A stretch of DNA of 41,747 nucleotides from Corynebacterium sp. HMSC04H06. Its GTDB lineage: Bacteria > Actinomycetota > Actinomycetes > Mycobacteriales > Mycobacteriaceae. Of this stretch, positions 7,876-17,807 are shown one piece after another. The DNA lies in NCBI RefSeq assembly GCF_001815935.1, contig NZ_KV823452.1:1-41747 (forward strand), in the 5' to 3' direction. Made by a program: the position numbers and the translations under genes. Position 1 is the stretch's first letter, and every line of letters starts with the position of its first letter. A model generated the notes under the pieces. It worked only from the letters and a program-made list of their open reading frames with translations. It had not been told where the DNA came from and searched no databases.

Positions 7876-8655
7876 TTAATCCGACCCCGCGCCCGGGTGC
7901 GCGGTGCCGGCGACCAGCCGCGGGGACTCGCGCAGCTTGCCGCAGGCCAGGTGAGCGGCCTGCTGCTCCGCCAGCTTCTTGTTGTGGCCCTCGCCGCGGC
8001 CGAATTCCTGGCCGTTGACCAGGGCGACGGCGGTGAAGGTCTGATCGTGCTCGGGGCCGGTGGAGCTGGCCTCGTAGACGGGCATCGGCGCGTGCAACTC
8101 CGCGCACAGCTCCTGCAGGGTGGTCTTCCAGTCCAGGTGGCGGCCGGCGACGGTGGCGGTATCAATCTTGTGCCTAAACAGGCACAGCACCACCCGGCGG
8201 GCGGTCGCGAAGCCGAACTGGCGGTAGATAGCACCCAGCAGCGCCTCCGTGGTATCCGCCAGGATCGACTCCTTGTTCGCCCCGCCGGAGGACTGCTCGC
8301 CCTTGCCCAGCAGGATAAAGGCGCCCAGGCCGATCTCCCGGGCGATGTCCGCCAGCCCGTAGCGCGAGACGATGGAGGCGCGCATCTTGGAAATGTCGGA
8401 CTCGGGCCGAGACGGGTACTGCTCATAGAGCTCCGCGGCCACGGACAGGCCCAGCACGGCATCGCCCAGGAACTCCAGGCGCTCGTTGTTGGGCAGGTGG
8501 CCGTTCTCGTTGGCGAACGAGCGGTGCGTCAGCGCCAGGCGCAGGTGCTCATCGTCCAGGTTGACCTGGAGCTTCTCGCGCAGGGGCTCGTGATCCACCG
8601 CGTCGTAGGCGGCCGCCCAGGCGGCCAGCGGGTCTAGCTTTGCTTTCTTACTCAC
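7876..8655 (-). CDS. rnc: Ribonuclease III
   Basis: This double-strand-specific endoribonuclease acts in rRNA precursor and mRNA processing. The catalytic signature NERLEFLGDAVLGL lies at about residues 57-70, and the second acidic pair, Asp134 and Glu137, occurs in ADTTEALLGAI. A C-terminal double-stranded RNA binding domain starts at DWKTTLQELC and includes GHNKKLAEQQAAHLA. The GTG at 8655 is chosen (259 aa): it overlaps the stop codon of the DUF177 gene in GTGA and has GGAGAAG about 7 nt upstream. Translation is therefore likely coupled to the gene before it. A longer frame to 8679 would lie inside the upstream gene. Confidence 0.96.
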   Translation of the reverse strand: MSKKAKLDPLAAWAAAYDAVDHEPLREKLQVNLDDEHLRLALTHRSFANENGHLPNNERLEFLGDAVLGLSVAAELYEQYPSRPESDISKMRASIVSRYGLADIAREIGLGAFILLGKGEQSSGGANKESILADTTEALLGAIYRQFGFATARRVVLCLFRHKIDTATVAGRHLDWKTTLQELCAELHAPMPVYEASSTGPEHDQTFTAVALVNGQEFGRGEGHNKKLAEQQAAHLACGKLRESPRLVAGTAHPGAGSD

Positions 8656-9200
8656 AGGAACTTCTCCAGTCCGGCCCACCGCGGGTCCACTGCCTCGTCG
8701 TCAGGGTCCTTTTCACCGGATACCCCGGCGGTCACGCCCTTGGGCGTTTGGATATCGCAGCCGTTCTCACAGACCGGGGCGAAAGGCAGGCTCAGACCGA
8801 CCTCGTCGATGAGTGGCTGCAGCAGATCGACCTCGTCGCCTTCGACCTGGCCGATCTCGTCGCCGGAGCCCTGCTCTTCCTCGGACTCCGGGTCGCCGGT
8901 GATGAAATCCTCGTCGGCGGCATAAACCTGGCTGACGTGGATGTCCAGCGGCGGGTTCAGGGGGCTTAAGCACCGGGAGCACTCGCCGTGCAGGAGGCCG
9001 CGCACGTCGGCATCGACAAGCACGCCTCCACCCAGCGGGGTCAGGATCGCGTCCACGGTGAGCTCCTCGCCCTCCGGCACGGCGAGCATTTCGCCGCCGA
9101 TGCGCGCTGGGGTGGGACCAGTCTGGCTGCGCTGGGTCGGCAGGCCCTCGGCGGACGCCCCCAGCAGCGAAGCAACGTTGAATTTCAGTGGTGAAGTCAT
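8652..9200 (-). CDS. DUF177 / YceD family protein
   Basis: This 182-aa protein begins MTSPLKFNVASLLG. It contains the family's cysteine pattern, GECSRCLSPL in the middle and a second pair in PVCENGCDIQ, separated by a strongly acidic stretch (about residues 110-140). DUF177 proteins are linked to 23S rRNA and large-subunit maturation in other organisms; in most bacteria the gene stands before rpmF, whereas actinobacteria place it before rnc and mutM as here. A TAGGAT box lies 10 nt before the ATG, so the leader is very short. The stop overlaps the rnc start by 4 nt. A longer frame to 9266 is possible but adds unconserved Arg-rich sequence. Confidence 0.9.
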   Translation of the reverse strand: MTSPLKFNVASLLGASAEGLPTQRSQTGPTPARIGGEMLAVPEGEELTVDAILTPLGGGVLVDADVRGLLHGECSRCLSPLNPPLDIHVSQVYAADEDFITGDPESEEEQGSGDEIGQVEGDEVDLLQPLIDEVGLSLPFAPVCENGCDIQTPKGVTAGVSGEKDPDDEAVDPRWAGLEKFL

Positions 9201-9358
9201 ATCACCGGATATCCTACCCCGCCGGTCAACACCGCGGCGCGCTGCCCAGACCCACAGCTGGCGCACGACTTTCCCGGCTAATCTGTCAGACCCCTGGGCA
9301 CGCGGTCATAATGCGTTAGGTAGGCGGGTTTTCCCCTTAACAGCGCCGGCAAGCTACC

Positions 9359-9364
9359 TAGACT
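9359..9364 (+). promoter_or_regulatory. -10 box for leaderless transcript of the membrane protein gene
   Basis: TAGACT lies 8 nt before the ATG at 9373. No Shine-Dalgarno is present. The same box and spacing recur at 32724 before the second TetR gene. Confidence 0.5.
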
Positions 9365-9372
9365 GGTAGACC

Positions 9373-9933
9373 ATGAACATATCCATGTTGGCGGGCCTGC
9401 GCGAGGTGGCGTGGTCTTTCCCCCTCGCGGTCGTCGCCCCGACAGTCTGCCTGGGCGTGGTGGGCTGCCTTGTCCGCCGGCTACGCGGCCCGCACCCGGC
9501 CGGGCTAACCGGTTCCACCGGCTCCCGCCTGCGCCGCGTCTGCCTCAGCGCACTGCTGACCGGCATGCTCGTCGGCGCCCTGCTGTTTGTACCGGTCCCC
9601 TTCGAAATCACCGTCATGCTAGGCGCGGCCTGCATGGCGGTCTGCGCCGCCCAACTGACCTGGAGCGCGAAGGAACCGCTCAGTGCCGCGTTTTGTTCCG
9701 TGGGCGCGCTGACCACCGGGATCGGACTGGTCCATGCCTCCGTCTACGCGCTGGGGCTGCTCACCGGCCACGTCACCAGCGGTGGAGAAGGCGATCTGCT
9801 GACGCCCTTCCTCTTGCTGTGGCCACTGTGCGCGCTGCCCGGGCTCATCTTCGCCCTGATCGCAGCCTTCCTCAACATCAAGTCCGCGCCCGCCGAACCG
9901 GTACCTTCCCAGCGCACGCCGGCGTATTTCTAG
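9373..9933 (+). CDS. Hypothetical membrane protein
   Basis: I do not recognise this 186-aa protein. It is strongly hydrophobic, with about five probable membrane spans (near residues 14-34, 56-76, 78-95, 103-130 and 142-170). A basic loop rich in Arg follows the first span, which predicts that loop to be cytoplasmic. The C-terminal tail is short and polar. No motif or cofactor site is visible. It is the only plus-strand gene in this stretch, diverges from the DUF177 gene and ends before a strong hairpin shared with the convergent sepIVA-like gene. Start at ATG 9373, leaderless by inspection. Confidence 0.7.
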   Translation: MNISMLAGLREVAWSFPLAVVAPTVCLGVVGCLVRRLRGPHPAGLTGSTGSRLRRVCLSALLTGMLVGALLFVPVPFEITVMLGAACMAVCAAQLTWSAKEPLSAAFCSVGALTTGIGLVHASVYALGLLTGHVTSGGEGDLLTPFLLLWPLCALPGLIFALIAAFLNIKSAPAEPVPSQRTPAYF

Positions 9934-9954
9934 CTACCGCGCCCGCCGCTCCCC

Positions 9955-9982
9955 AGCGCCCGCTGCTCGTCCAGCGGGCGCT
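9955..9982. terminator. Bidirectional hairpin between convergent genes
   Basis: AGCGCCCGCTG (9955-9965) and CAGCGGGCGCT (9972-9982) form a perfect 11-bp stem with a 6-nt loop, midway between two convergent stop codons. The downstream side is only moderately T-rich (TTGCGCTTGCG), as in many high-GC terminators. Confidence 0.75.
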
Positions 9983-10005
9983 TGCGCTTGCGCTAGAGGT
10001 TTGAG

Positions 10006-10755
10006 CTAGCCGCGGTTGTCGTAACCGGCGTCGTAGCCGTCGTAGGAGTCCTGGCCGTAGCCGTTATAACCGCGGGAATAATCGCTGCCGCCGGCCCGGC
10101 CGGCGGCGCCTGCGCCGCGGCGCAGGGCGGAGCGATCCGAGGAGATGGTGCGCAGCACGGAGTTGAGGGTTTCTTCGAATTCGCCGAGCTTGTTGTCCAC
10201 AAACTCGTCGCACTCGGTGCGCAGGCGGTGGGACTCGGAGTGGGCGGTGTCCACGATCCGGTGGGCTTCCTCGTTCGCCCGGCGCGCCACCTCCGACTCG
10301 GAGACCAAGCGGTCCTGCTCTTCCTGGCCGGCAGCGACTGCGCGTTCGTAGGACTCCTGCCCCTGGGCGACGGCGCGCTCGGCGTCGGCGCGGGCCTTTT
10401 CCACGGTGGAGTCGGCCTCGTTCTGCGCGCGCTCGACCAAGCCGTTGGCGTGAGCCTGGGCGTCGGCGACCATGGACTCGGAGTCCGCCTGGGCGCGGGC
10501 GATGATGTCATCGGCCTGCGCGTTGGCGTCCAGCACGGTGTGCTCGGCGCGTTCCTCCGCGCCGCGGATAATCTCGTCCTGCTTGTCCAACACGTCCTGC
10601 GCGTCGTCGATCTCGACGGGCAGGGCGTTTCGCAGATCGTCCAGCAGGGCGAGCATCTCGTTGCGGGGGACCATGCAATTCGAGGTCATGGGAACGCCCC
10701 GGGCTTGCTCCAGGTTCTGTACTAGTTCATCAAGGCTTTCGAATACGCGGTACAT
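10006..10755 (-). CDS. SepIVA/DivIVA-like coiled-coil protein
   Basis: This 249-aa protein starts MYRVFESLDELVQNLEQARG and then carries a long uninterrupted coiled coil (about residues 45-200) rich in Ala, Glu, Arg and Gln. That architecture and its place beside the DUF177-rnc-mutM-smc cluster match the mycobacterial septation protein SepIVA (Rv2927c locus), a DivIVA-domain-like factor at the division site and subpolar membrane. The C-terminus is unusual: a Gly/Tyr/Asp-rich tail with about nine tyrosines in the last 30 residues. The ATG at 10755 has no Shine-Dalgarno but follows a TAGGCT box by 7 nt. A longer frame to 10824 is unlikely. Function is inferred from synteny and shape. Confidence 0.82.
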   Translation of the reverse strand: MYRVFESLDELVQNLEQARGVPMTSNCMVPRNEMLALLDDLRNALPVEIDDAQDVLDKQDEIIRGAEERAEHTVLDANAQADDIIARAQADSESMVADAQAHANGLVERAQNEADSTVEKARADAERAVAQGQESYERAVAAGQEEQDRLVSESEVARRANEEAHRIVDTAHSESHRLRTECDEFVDNKLGEFEETLNSVLRTISSDRSALRRGAGAAGRAGGSDYSRGYNGYGQDSYDGYDAGYDNRG

Positions 10756-10762
10756 GGTGACC

Positions 10763-10768
10763 AGCCTA
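10763..10768 (-). promoter_or_regulatory. Possible -10 box for leaderless sepIVA-like gene
   Basis: TAGGCT (minus strand) ends 7 nt before the ATG at 10755, and no ribosome binding site is seen. Confidence 0.35.
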
Positions 10769-10808
10769 GCCAGCGCGACCGGCCGCAGCGGCTTCCCACA
10801 CTGGAAAA

Positions 10809-10849
10809 GGGCGGAAAATCTCAAGTTTAACCTGAGACTATTTCCGCCC
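10809..10849 (-). terminator. Intrinsic terminator of gdhA
   Basis: GGGCGGAAA (10809-10817) pairs with TTTCCGCCC (10841-10849), and inside it TCTCA (10819-10823) pairs with TGAGA (10833-10837). Read on the minus strand, the stem is followed by TTTTCC. It lies about 54 bp after the gdhA stop and upstream of the sepIVA-like gene. Confidence 0.8.
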
Positions 10850-10902
10850 CGTGCCGCAGACGCTTGAGCTCCCGCGGTATGCCCGCGCGTACCCCGCCGG
10901 TT

Positions 10903-12273
<1,371 letters not shown>

Positions 12274-12489
12274 CTAATTGGCTTGGGCCAGCCCCTAAAA
12301 ACGCGGGAACCTGCCTAGTGACAGTTTCCTTGGGCGGAACCGCTTTCGCAACCACCCCTTAGCCAGCACGGAAGAACCCAGCCTCCCTACCTGTACTTTT
12401 GCATGCATTCTTTTCTGTCACTTTACCGAAATTGAGGGGTAGAATCGCCTGCCGCACGGTGGTCCGCAGGTAGCGGGAGGCGCGTGCCA

Positions 12490-12495
12490 TATAAT
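12490..12495 (+). promoter_or_regulatory. -10 box for leaderless glycerate kinase transcript
   Basis: A perfect TATAAT ends 7 nt before the ATG at 12503. There is no Shine-Dalgarno (TTGCGCCC precedes the start) and no clear -35. Confidence 0.6.
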
Positions 12496-12502
12496 TGCGC
12501 CC

Positions 12503-13627
12503 ATGCATATCGTCGTCGCCCCAGACTCTTTCAAAGGTACTGCTAACTCGAGCCTGGCCGCCGCCGGCCTGGCCTCCGGCATCCGCAAGGAGCTACCCGA
12601 GGCCACGGTGGTGACCTGTCCCCTAGCCGACGGCGGCGAAGGCACCGCGCACACGCTCGCCACGGCAGCCAGCCTGGCGGGCCGCCAGCTGGACCGCGTG
12701 TGCATCCCCTCGGTGGACGCGCTGGGGCGGCTGACCGAGGCGGAGTACTACCTCGATCCGAAAACCGCCACCGCCTATATCGACGTCGCCGCGGCCACCG
12801 GCCTGCCCGCAGTCGCCGATAGCCCGGATCCGCTCCGCGCGGATTCCTTCGGCACCGGCGCCCTCATCGCCGACGCCGAGACCCGCGGCGCCAAGTCCAT
12901 CGTGCTGGGTCTGGGTGGCAGTGCAACCATCGACGGCGGCATCGGCATCCTGTGCGCTCTGGGCGCAGCGCCCCACGATGCCCGCGGGCTCGCCCTAGCC
13001 CAAGGCCCAGCCGAGCTGGTGCGCCTGGGCGATATCGACACCGCGCAGCTGAACTACAAGGCCGGGATGCTGGACTACACCCTGCTGGCGGATACCCGCT
13101 GCACCCCAAGGGAGGCACCGTCCATGTACGGCCCGCAAAAGGGCGCTAACCGCGAGCAGGTCGCCCTGCTGACCGGCGCGCTGCTTAACCTGTGCGAATT
13201 CACCGAAGAAGACCCCACCACCGAGTACTTCGGCGCGGCCGGGGCGATCCCGGTGGGCCTTAGCTGGATGTCGCGCATCCTGTGGGGCAACGACGAACAA
13301 GTGCGCGTTCTAAGCGGCGCCGAGTACGTCGCCGACGCGCTCGACCTCGACCGGCACCTGGCCGAGGCGGACGCCGTGGTCACCGGCGAGGGGCGCTTCG
13401 ACGCCCAGTCGCTGACTGGCAAGGCCGTGGGCACCGTCGCCGACCGCGCGGCCGCCTCCCCCAACGCACCGCGCGTGGCCATCGCGGCCGGCCAGTTCGC
13501 TGACGATGCCGAGCTGCCCGCCGGCAGCTTTCACGCCGCGCTGCCAGCGAGCGGCGAGATGCCCGAGCGCCTTCGCGCGGCCGGCCAGGCCCTGGCCCGC
13601 CAGATCCAGGAAGAGCTAGGGTCTTAG
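12503..13627 (+). CDS. glxK: Glycerate kinase (GlxK/GarK type)
   Basis: This enzyme phosphorylates D-glycerate with ATP and feeds it into lower glycolysis as phosphoglycerate. The 374-aa protein opens with the family hallmark IVVAPDSFKGT and contains PLADGGEGT, LGLGGSATIDGGIG and VVTGEGRFDAQSLTGKAVG, all typical of the type-I bacterial glycerate kinase family. Length is normal. The transcript is probably leaderless (TATAAT 7 nt before ATG). Its stop overlaps the stop of the convergent gene by 4 bp (13624-13627). No glyoxylate or glucarate pathway gene is adjacent. Confidence 0.93.
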   Translation: MHIVVAPDSFKGTANSSLAAAGLASGIRKELPEATVVTCPLADGGEGTAHTLATAASLAGRQLDRVCIPSVDALGRLTEAEYYLDPKTATAYIDVAAATGLPAVADSPDPLRADSFGTGALIADAETRGAKSIVLGLGGSATIDGGIGILCALGAAPHDARGLALAQGPAELVRLGDIDTAQLNYKAGMLDYTLLADTRCTPREAPSMYGPQKGANREQVALLTGALLNLCEFTEEDPTTEYFGAAGAIPVGLSWMSRILWGNDEQVRVLSGAEYVADALDLDRHLAEADAVVTGEGRFDAQSLTGKAVGTVADRAAASPNAPRVAIAAGQFADDAELPAGSFHAALPASGEMPERLRAAGQALARQIQEELGS

Positions 13628-14022
13628 CGCTGGATATCCACGGTCCACGGGAAGATGGCCGGGCGCTCGTGGGCGGTCTCGTCCTCGAGCAGGACGTGGT
13701 CCTTGGGCAACGCCGCATGCGGGGTGAGAAGGCGCGCGAGCACCATCGTCAGCTGGTTGATGGAACCGGTAGCCCCCTCAACGGCCAGGGCGTAGCGCCG
13801 TACCTGGGCATTGTCGAGGTCGCGGCCTTCGTGCTCGTCGCGGTAGGTCTGGCGCAGCTGTTCTTCCACCCCCTCCGCCAGGCGCGGAGTATCATGACGC
13901 TTTACACTCGCCTGGGCCAGCTGCCCGTTGTCGACTAACCGATCCAGGGCTTCGCGGAAGACTTCTTCCACGCGGTCGGCTTGGTGGTCGGGAACGAGTA
14001 CATCAAACTGAATAAGTGGCAT
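13624..14022 (-). CDS. Small protein of unknown function, tautomerase-like N-terminus
   Basis: This 132-aa protein begins MPLIQFDVLVPDHQADRVEEVF. A Pro directly after Met, followed by a beta strand, is the arrangement of the tautomerase superfamily, but overall similarity is not clear from inspection, so that link is only a suggestion. The middle is rich in charged residues (EEQLRQTYRDEHEGRD) and the end reads IFPWTVDIQR. The ATG at 14022 is preferred over longer frames because a TAGGGT box lies 7 nt upstream and conserved-looking sequence begins there. It diverges from the amidohydrolase gene with 36 bp between starts and overlaps the stop of glycerate kinase. Confidence 0.65.
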   Translation of the reverse strand: MPLIQFDVLVPDHQADRVEEVFREALDRLVDNGQLAQASVKRHDTPRLAEGVEEQLRQTYRDEHEGRDLDNAQVRRYALAVEGATGSINQLTMVLARLLTPHAALPKDHVLLEDETAHERPAIFPWTVDIQR

Positions 14023-14029
14023 GCAGGTA

Positions 14030-14035
14030 ACCCTA
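14030..14035 (-). promoter_or_regulatory. Possible -10 box for leaderless small gene
   Basis: TAGGGT (minus strand) ends 7 nt before the ATG at 14022, and no ribosome binding site is present. Confidence 0.35.
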
Positions 14036-14058
14036 CCCAAACTATCGGAGTGAGATCT

Positions 14059-15270
14059 ATGGCTTCCCCCACAAAGAATCCGGAGTTCGTCCGCGACCAC
14101 GGCGTCGACCTGTCCTGGCAGGAGGATTTTTATCAGGATCTCCACCGCCACCCGGAGCTCTCCCACGAGGAGGAACGCACCGCGGCCCAGATCCGCGCCC
14201 GGCTAGCCGGCCTGGACTGCGAGGTAGTCGACGGCATCGGCGGCTTCGGGATGGTTGCCGTCTTCCGCAACGACGCTACCGAGGCCACCCCCACGGCCCT
14301 GATGCGCGCCGACTTCGACGCCCTGCCGGTGCGGGAGGCCACCGGCGCGGACTACGCGTCCACCAACGGCGCCATGCACGCCTGCGGCCACGACATGCAC
14401 GCCACCGCCCTGCTGGGCGTGTGCGAGGTCCTCGACGCCCGGCGCGACGCCTGGTCCGGGACCTTCCTGGCGCTGTTCCAGCCGGCCGAGGAGTCCTCCA
14501 TGGGGGCGAAATACATGCTGGCCGACGGGCTAACCGACCGCGTGCCCAAGCCGGACGTCTGCTTCGGCCAGCACATCATGCCTGGGCCGGCCGGCACGGT
14601 GCAAAGCACGCCCGGGCCCATCATGGCCGGCTGCGACAGCCTGCGCATCCGCGTCTTCGGCCGCTCCGCCCACGCCTCCATGCCGCACAACTCCATCGAC
14701 CCGACCTTCCTGGCGGCGATGATCGTGGTGCGGCTGCAGGGCATCGTCGGCCGCGAGGTCGCCCCGCACGAGTTCTTTGTCATCTCCGTCGGCGAGCTGC
14801 ACTCCGGGGATAAGAACAACATCATCCCGGCCTCCGCCGAGCTGGTCCTCAACACCCGCTACTACGACCCGCAGGTGGCCGAACGCGTCTACGCCAGCCT
14901 GGAGCGCGTCGTGCGCGCCGAGTGCTGGGCCTCCGGCAGCCCGCAGGACCCGACCTTCGAGTACTACGCCCACGGCGAGGTCACCGACAACGACGCAGGC
15001 GTCGATGCCGCCCTGCGCCCGGCCTTCGACGCCGTCTTCGGCGAGCAGTCCGTGACTTCCACGGGCAGCACCGCCTCCGAGGACTTCTGCTATCTCCCGC
15101 AGGCCTGGGGCGTGCCCTATTATTTCTGGCACGTCGGCTGCACCCCGGCCGCGCAGCTGGACAACCCGCCAGTCAACCACCAGACCGACTTCCTTCCCGA
15201 CTACGCCCCGACCGTGGCCGCCGCCACCCAGGCGGGTCTTACCGCGGTGCTTGCCTATCTGGGCCGCTAA
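14059..15270 (+). CDS. M20D family amidohydrolase (hippurate hydrolase / N-acyl-amino-acid deacylase type)
   Basis: This 403-aa metallo-amidohydrolase is of the peptidase M20D group, whose members hydrolyse N-acyl or related amide bonds of amino acids. Visible landmarks in order are DLHRHPELSHEE near the N-terminus, the metal-binding segment HACGHDMHATALLG, FQPAEESSMGAKYML, the dimerisation lid domain beginning at SLRIRVFGRSAHASMPH, and a C-terminal SEDFCYL with a His in VNHQTDF. The ATG at 14059 is chosen because GGAG lies 8 nt upstream; a frame from 13981 would overlap the divergent gene. The true substrate cannot be deduced, and no linked transporter or acyltransferase is present. Confidence 0.9.
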   Translation: MASPTKNPEFVRDHGVDLSWQEDFYQDLHRHPELSHEEERTAAQIRARLAGLDCEVVDGIGGFGMVAVFRNDATEATPTALMRADFDALPVREATGADYASTNGAMHACGHDMHATALLGVCEVLDARRDAWSGTFLALFQPAEESSMGAKYMLADGLTDRVPKPDVCFGQHIMPGPAGTVQSTPGPIMAGCDSLRIRVFGRSAHASMPHNSIDPTFLAAMIVVRLQGIVGREVAPHEFFVISVGELHSGDKNNIIPASAELVLNTRYYDPQVAERVYASLERVVRAECWASGSPQDPTFEYYAHGEVTDNDAGVDAALRPAFDAVFGEQSVTSTGSTASEDFCYLPQAWGVPYYFWHVGCTPAAQLDNPPVNHQTDFLPDYAPTVAAATQAGLTAVLAYLGR

Positions 15271-15329
15271 GGCGCCCCGCGCGAAGTCGGGCGGGCCGGG
15301 CTACCTTCCGTTACAGTAGGCAGTGTTTT

Positions 15330-15335
15330 TACACT
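15330..15335 (+). promoter_or_regulatory. Possible -10 box for glgP
   Basis: TACACT overlaps a small palindrome, GTGT-tttt-ACAC (15323-15334), 29 nt before the glgP ATG. GAAGG at 15349-15353 could serve as ribosome binding site. Confidence 0.35.
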
Positions 15336-15364
15336 CTCCCCTCGACGCGAAGGTGTCTTAGCCT

Positions 15365-17740
15365 ATGGCCTCTCCCACGGATTTTTCCTCTGCCATCCCC
15401 GGTCACGTCCGCGCCGCCGCCGGCGTGACTCCGCCCGCCGCCTCTAACCGCAAGTACTGGTCCGGCCTCGCCAACGCGGTCATGGACCACATCGCCGCGG
15501 ACTGGGAAACCACCCGCCGCGCCTACGCGCCGGCCCGCCGCCAGCACTACTTCTCCGCCGAGTTCCTCCAGGGCCGGGCCCTCCTCAACAACCTCACCAA
15601 CCTGCGCCTGGTCGATGACGCCCGGGAGTATGTTCAGTCCACCGGCCGCGAGCTGGCCGACATCCTAGAGGCGGAGCACGACGCGGCCCTGGGCAACGGC
15701 GGCCTGGGGCGTTTGGCCGCCTGCTTCCTAGACTCCGCGGTCACCCAGAACCTGCCGATAACCGGCTACGGGCTGCTCTACCGCTACGGCCTGTTCAAGC
15801 AGACCTTCGACAACGGCTACCAGGTCGAGAAGCCGGACGCGTGGATGGAAAACGGCTACGACTTCCTGGTCCGCCGCGCCAGCACGCAGCGCCGCATCCA
15901 CTTCGACGACATGGACGTGCGCGCCATCCCCTACGACCTGCCGATCACCGGCTACGGCACCCGCAACGTCGGCACTCTGCGCCTGTGGAAGTCGGAGCCC
16001 ATCGATGATTTCGACTACGACGCCTTCAACTCCCAGCGCTTTACCGACGCCATCGTCGAGCGCGAACGCGTCATGGACATCTGCCGCGTGCTCTACCCCA
16101 ACGACACCACCTACGAGGGCAAGCTCCTGCGCGTGCGCCAGCAGTACTTCTTCGTCTCCGCTTCCCTGCAGGAGATGGTGGACAACTACCTCGAGCACCA
16201 CGGCGAGGACCTGCGCGGCTTCGCCCAGTACAACTGTATCCAGCTCAACGACACCCACCCGGTGCTGGCCATCCCGGAACTGCTGCGCATCCTGCTCGAC
16301 GAGCACCAGATGAGCTGGGATGATGCCTGGAAGGTGGTCACCGAGACCTTCGCCTACACCAACCACACCGTCCTCGCCGAGGCCATGGAAAAGTGGGAGG
16401 TCTCCATCTTCCAGCGCCTGTTCTGGCGCATCTGGGAACTGGTCGAAGAGATCGACCGCCGCTTCCGCGAGGACATGGCCCAACGTGGCTTGGACCAGGA
16501 CACCATCGACTACCTGGCCCCGGTGGCAGACGGCCAGGTCCGCATGGCCTGGATCGCCTGCTACGCCTCCTACTCCATCAACGGCGTGGCGGCCCTGCAC
16601 ACCGAGATCATCAAGGCCGACACTCTGCGCGACTGGCACGAGATGTACCCGGAGAAGTTCAACAACAAGACCAACGGGGTTACCCCGCGCCGCTGGCTCA
16701 AGATGTGTAACCCGCGGCTGGCGGACCTGCTCACCCAGGCCAGCGGTTCGGACAGCTGGGTGACCAACCTGGACGAACTCGCCGGCCTCGCCGGGCTCGC
16801 CGACGGCCCCGACGGCGCCGCGCTGCTGGACAAGCTGCGGGAGATCAAGGCCGCTAACAAGCGCGACTTCGCCGAGTGGATCCACCGCCACCAAGGCGCC
16901 GAGGTCGATCCGGCTTCCCTTTTCGACGTGCAGATCAAGCGCCTGCACGAGTACAAGCGGCAGCTGCTCAACGCGCTCTACATCCTGGACCTGTACTTCC
17001 GCATCACCCAGGACGGCGAAGAGCCGACGCCGCGCGCCTTCATCTTCGGCGCGAAGGCCGCGCCCGGTTACGTGCGCGCCAAGGAGGTAATCAAGCTCAT
17101 CAACTCCGTGGCCGACCTGGTCAACAACGACCCGGCCACCCGGGATATCATCCGCGTGGTCTTCGTGGAAAACTACAACGTCTCCCCCGCCGAGCACATC
17201 ATCCCGGCCGCCGACGTCTCCGAGCAGATCTCCGTTGCAGGCAAGGAGGCCTCCGGCACCTCCAATATGAAGTTCATGATGAACGGCGCACTGACACTTG
17301 GCACCCTCGACGGCGCGAACGTCGAAATCGTCGACGCCGTGGGCCGCGAGAACGCCTATATCTTCGGCGCCCGCAACGACGAGCTACCGGGCCTGCGCGA
17401 GAACTACAACCCGGGCGCGCTCTACCACGAGGTGCCCGGCCTGGCCCGCGCCCTGGATGCCCTGACCAACGGCACCCTGGACCGCAACTTCGACGACCTG
17501 CGCTCCAGCCTTCTCGATGGCTACGGCACCTCCGCCGCCGACACCTACTACGTCCTGGGCGACTTCGCCGACTACCGCGACAAGCGCGACCAGGCGGCCG
17601 CCGACTACGTCAACGACCCGCGCGGCTGGGCCCGCAAGTGCTGGCTGAACATCTGCTACTCGGGCCGCTTCTCCGCCGACCGCACCATCCACGACTACGC
17701 CACCGAGGTCTGGCACCTCGACGCCCTACCCATCGACTAG
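15365..17740 (+). CDS. glgP: Glycogen/alpha-glucan phosphorylase
   Basis: This enzyme releases glucose 1-phosphate from the ends of glycogen or maltodextrin. The 791-aa protein is slightly shorter than the usual 800-850. Family landmarks include YFSAEFLQGRALLNN, ALGNGGLGRLAACFLDS, and the pyridoxal phosphate segment EASGTSNMKFMMNGAL with the cofactor lysine at about residue 635. It is encoded alone between the amidohydrolase and convergent pyk, and a strong terminator follows. The glycogen debranching gene glgX lies 16 kb away in this window, so glycogen degradation functions are dispersed here. In C. glutamicum a glgP also stands next to pyk. Confidence 0.97.
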   Translation: MASPTDFSSAIPGHVRAAAGVTPPAASNRKYWSGLANAVMDHIAADWETTRRAYAPARRQHYFSAEFLQGRALLNNLTNLRLVDDAREYVQSTGRELADILEAEHDAALGNGGLGRLAACFLDSAVTQNLPITGYGLLYRYGLFKQTFDNGYQVEKPDAWMENGYDFLVRRASTQRRIHFDDMDVRAIPYDLPITGYGTRNVGTLRLWKSEPIDDFDYDAFNSQRFTDAIVERERVMDICRVLYPNDTTYEGKLLRVRQQYFFVSASLQEMVDNYLEHHGEDLRGFAQYNCIQLNDTHPVLAIPELLRILLDEHQMSWDDAWKVVTETFAYTNHTVLAEAMEKWEVSIFQRLFWRIWELVEEIDRRFREDMAQRGLDQDTIDYLAPVADGQVRMAWIACYASYSINGVAALHTEIIKADTLRDWHEMYPEKFNNKTNGVTPRRWLKMCNPRLADLLTQASGSDSWVTNLDELAGLAGLADGPDGAALLDKLREIKAANKRDFAEWIHRHQGAEVDPASLFDVQIKRLHEYKRQLLNALYILDLYFRITQDGEEPTPRAFIFGAKAAPGYVRAKEVIKLINSVADLVNNDPATRDIIRVVFVENYNVSPAEHIIPAADVSEQISVAGKEASGTSNMKFMMNGALTLGTLDGANVEIVDAVGRENAYIFGARNDELPGLRENYNPGALYHEVPGLARALDALTNGTLDRNFDDLRSSLLDGYGTSAADTYYVLGDFADYRDKRDQAAADYVNDPRGWARKCWLNICYSGRFSADRTIHDYATEVWHLDALPID

Positions 17741-17755
17741 GACTTAGACACGGAC

Positions 17756-17791
17756 AAGCGCCCGGCACTGATTCCAGGTGCCCGGGCGCTT
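17756..17791 (+). terminator. Intrinsic terminator of glgP
   Basis: AAGCGCCCGGCAC (17756-17768) pairs with GTGCCCGGGCGCTT (17778-17791), with one bulged base and a 9-nt loop. It begins 16 bp after the glgP stop and may act on both strands between convergent glgP and pyk. Confidence 0.85.
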
Positions 17792-17807
17792 GCGCCTTAA
17801 TCACAGT

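Noticed and set aside
13981..14058. Upstream extension of the M20D amidohydrolase
   Set aside because: It would overlap the divergent 132-aa gene. The ATG at 14059 has a good GGAG and begins the typical N-terminus.
15728..17197. Minus-strand open frame of 489 codons opposite glgP
   Set aside because: It lies wholly inside glgP, has no recognisable domain and no ribosome binding site.
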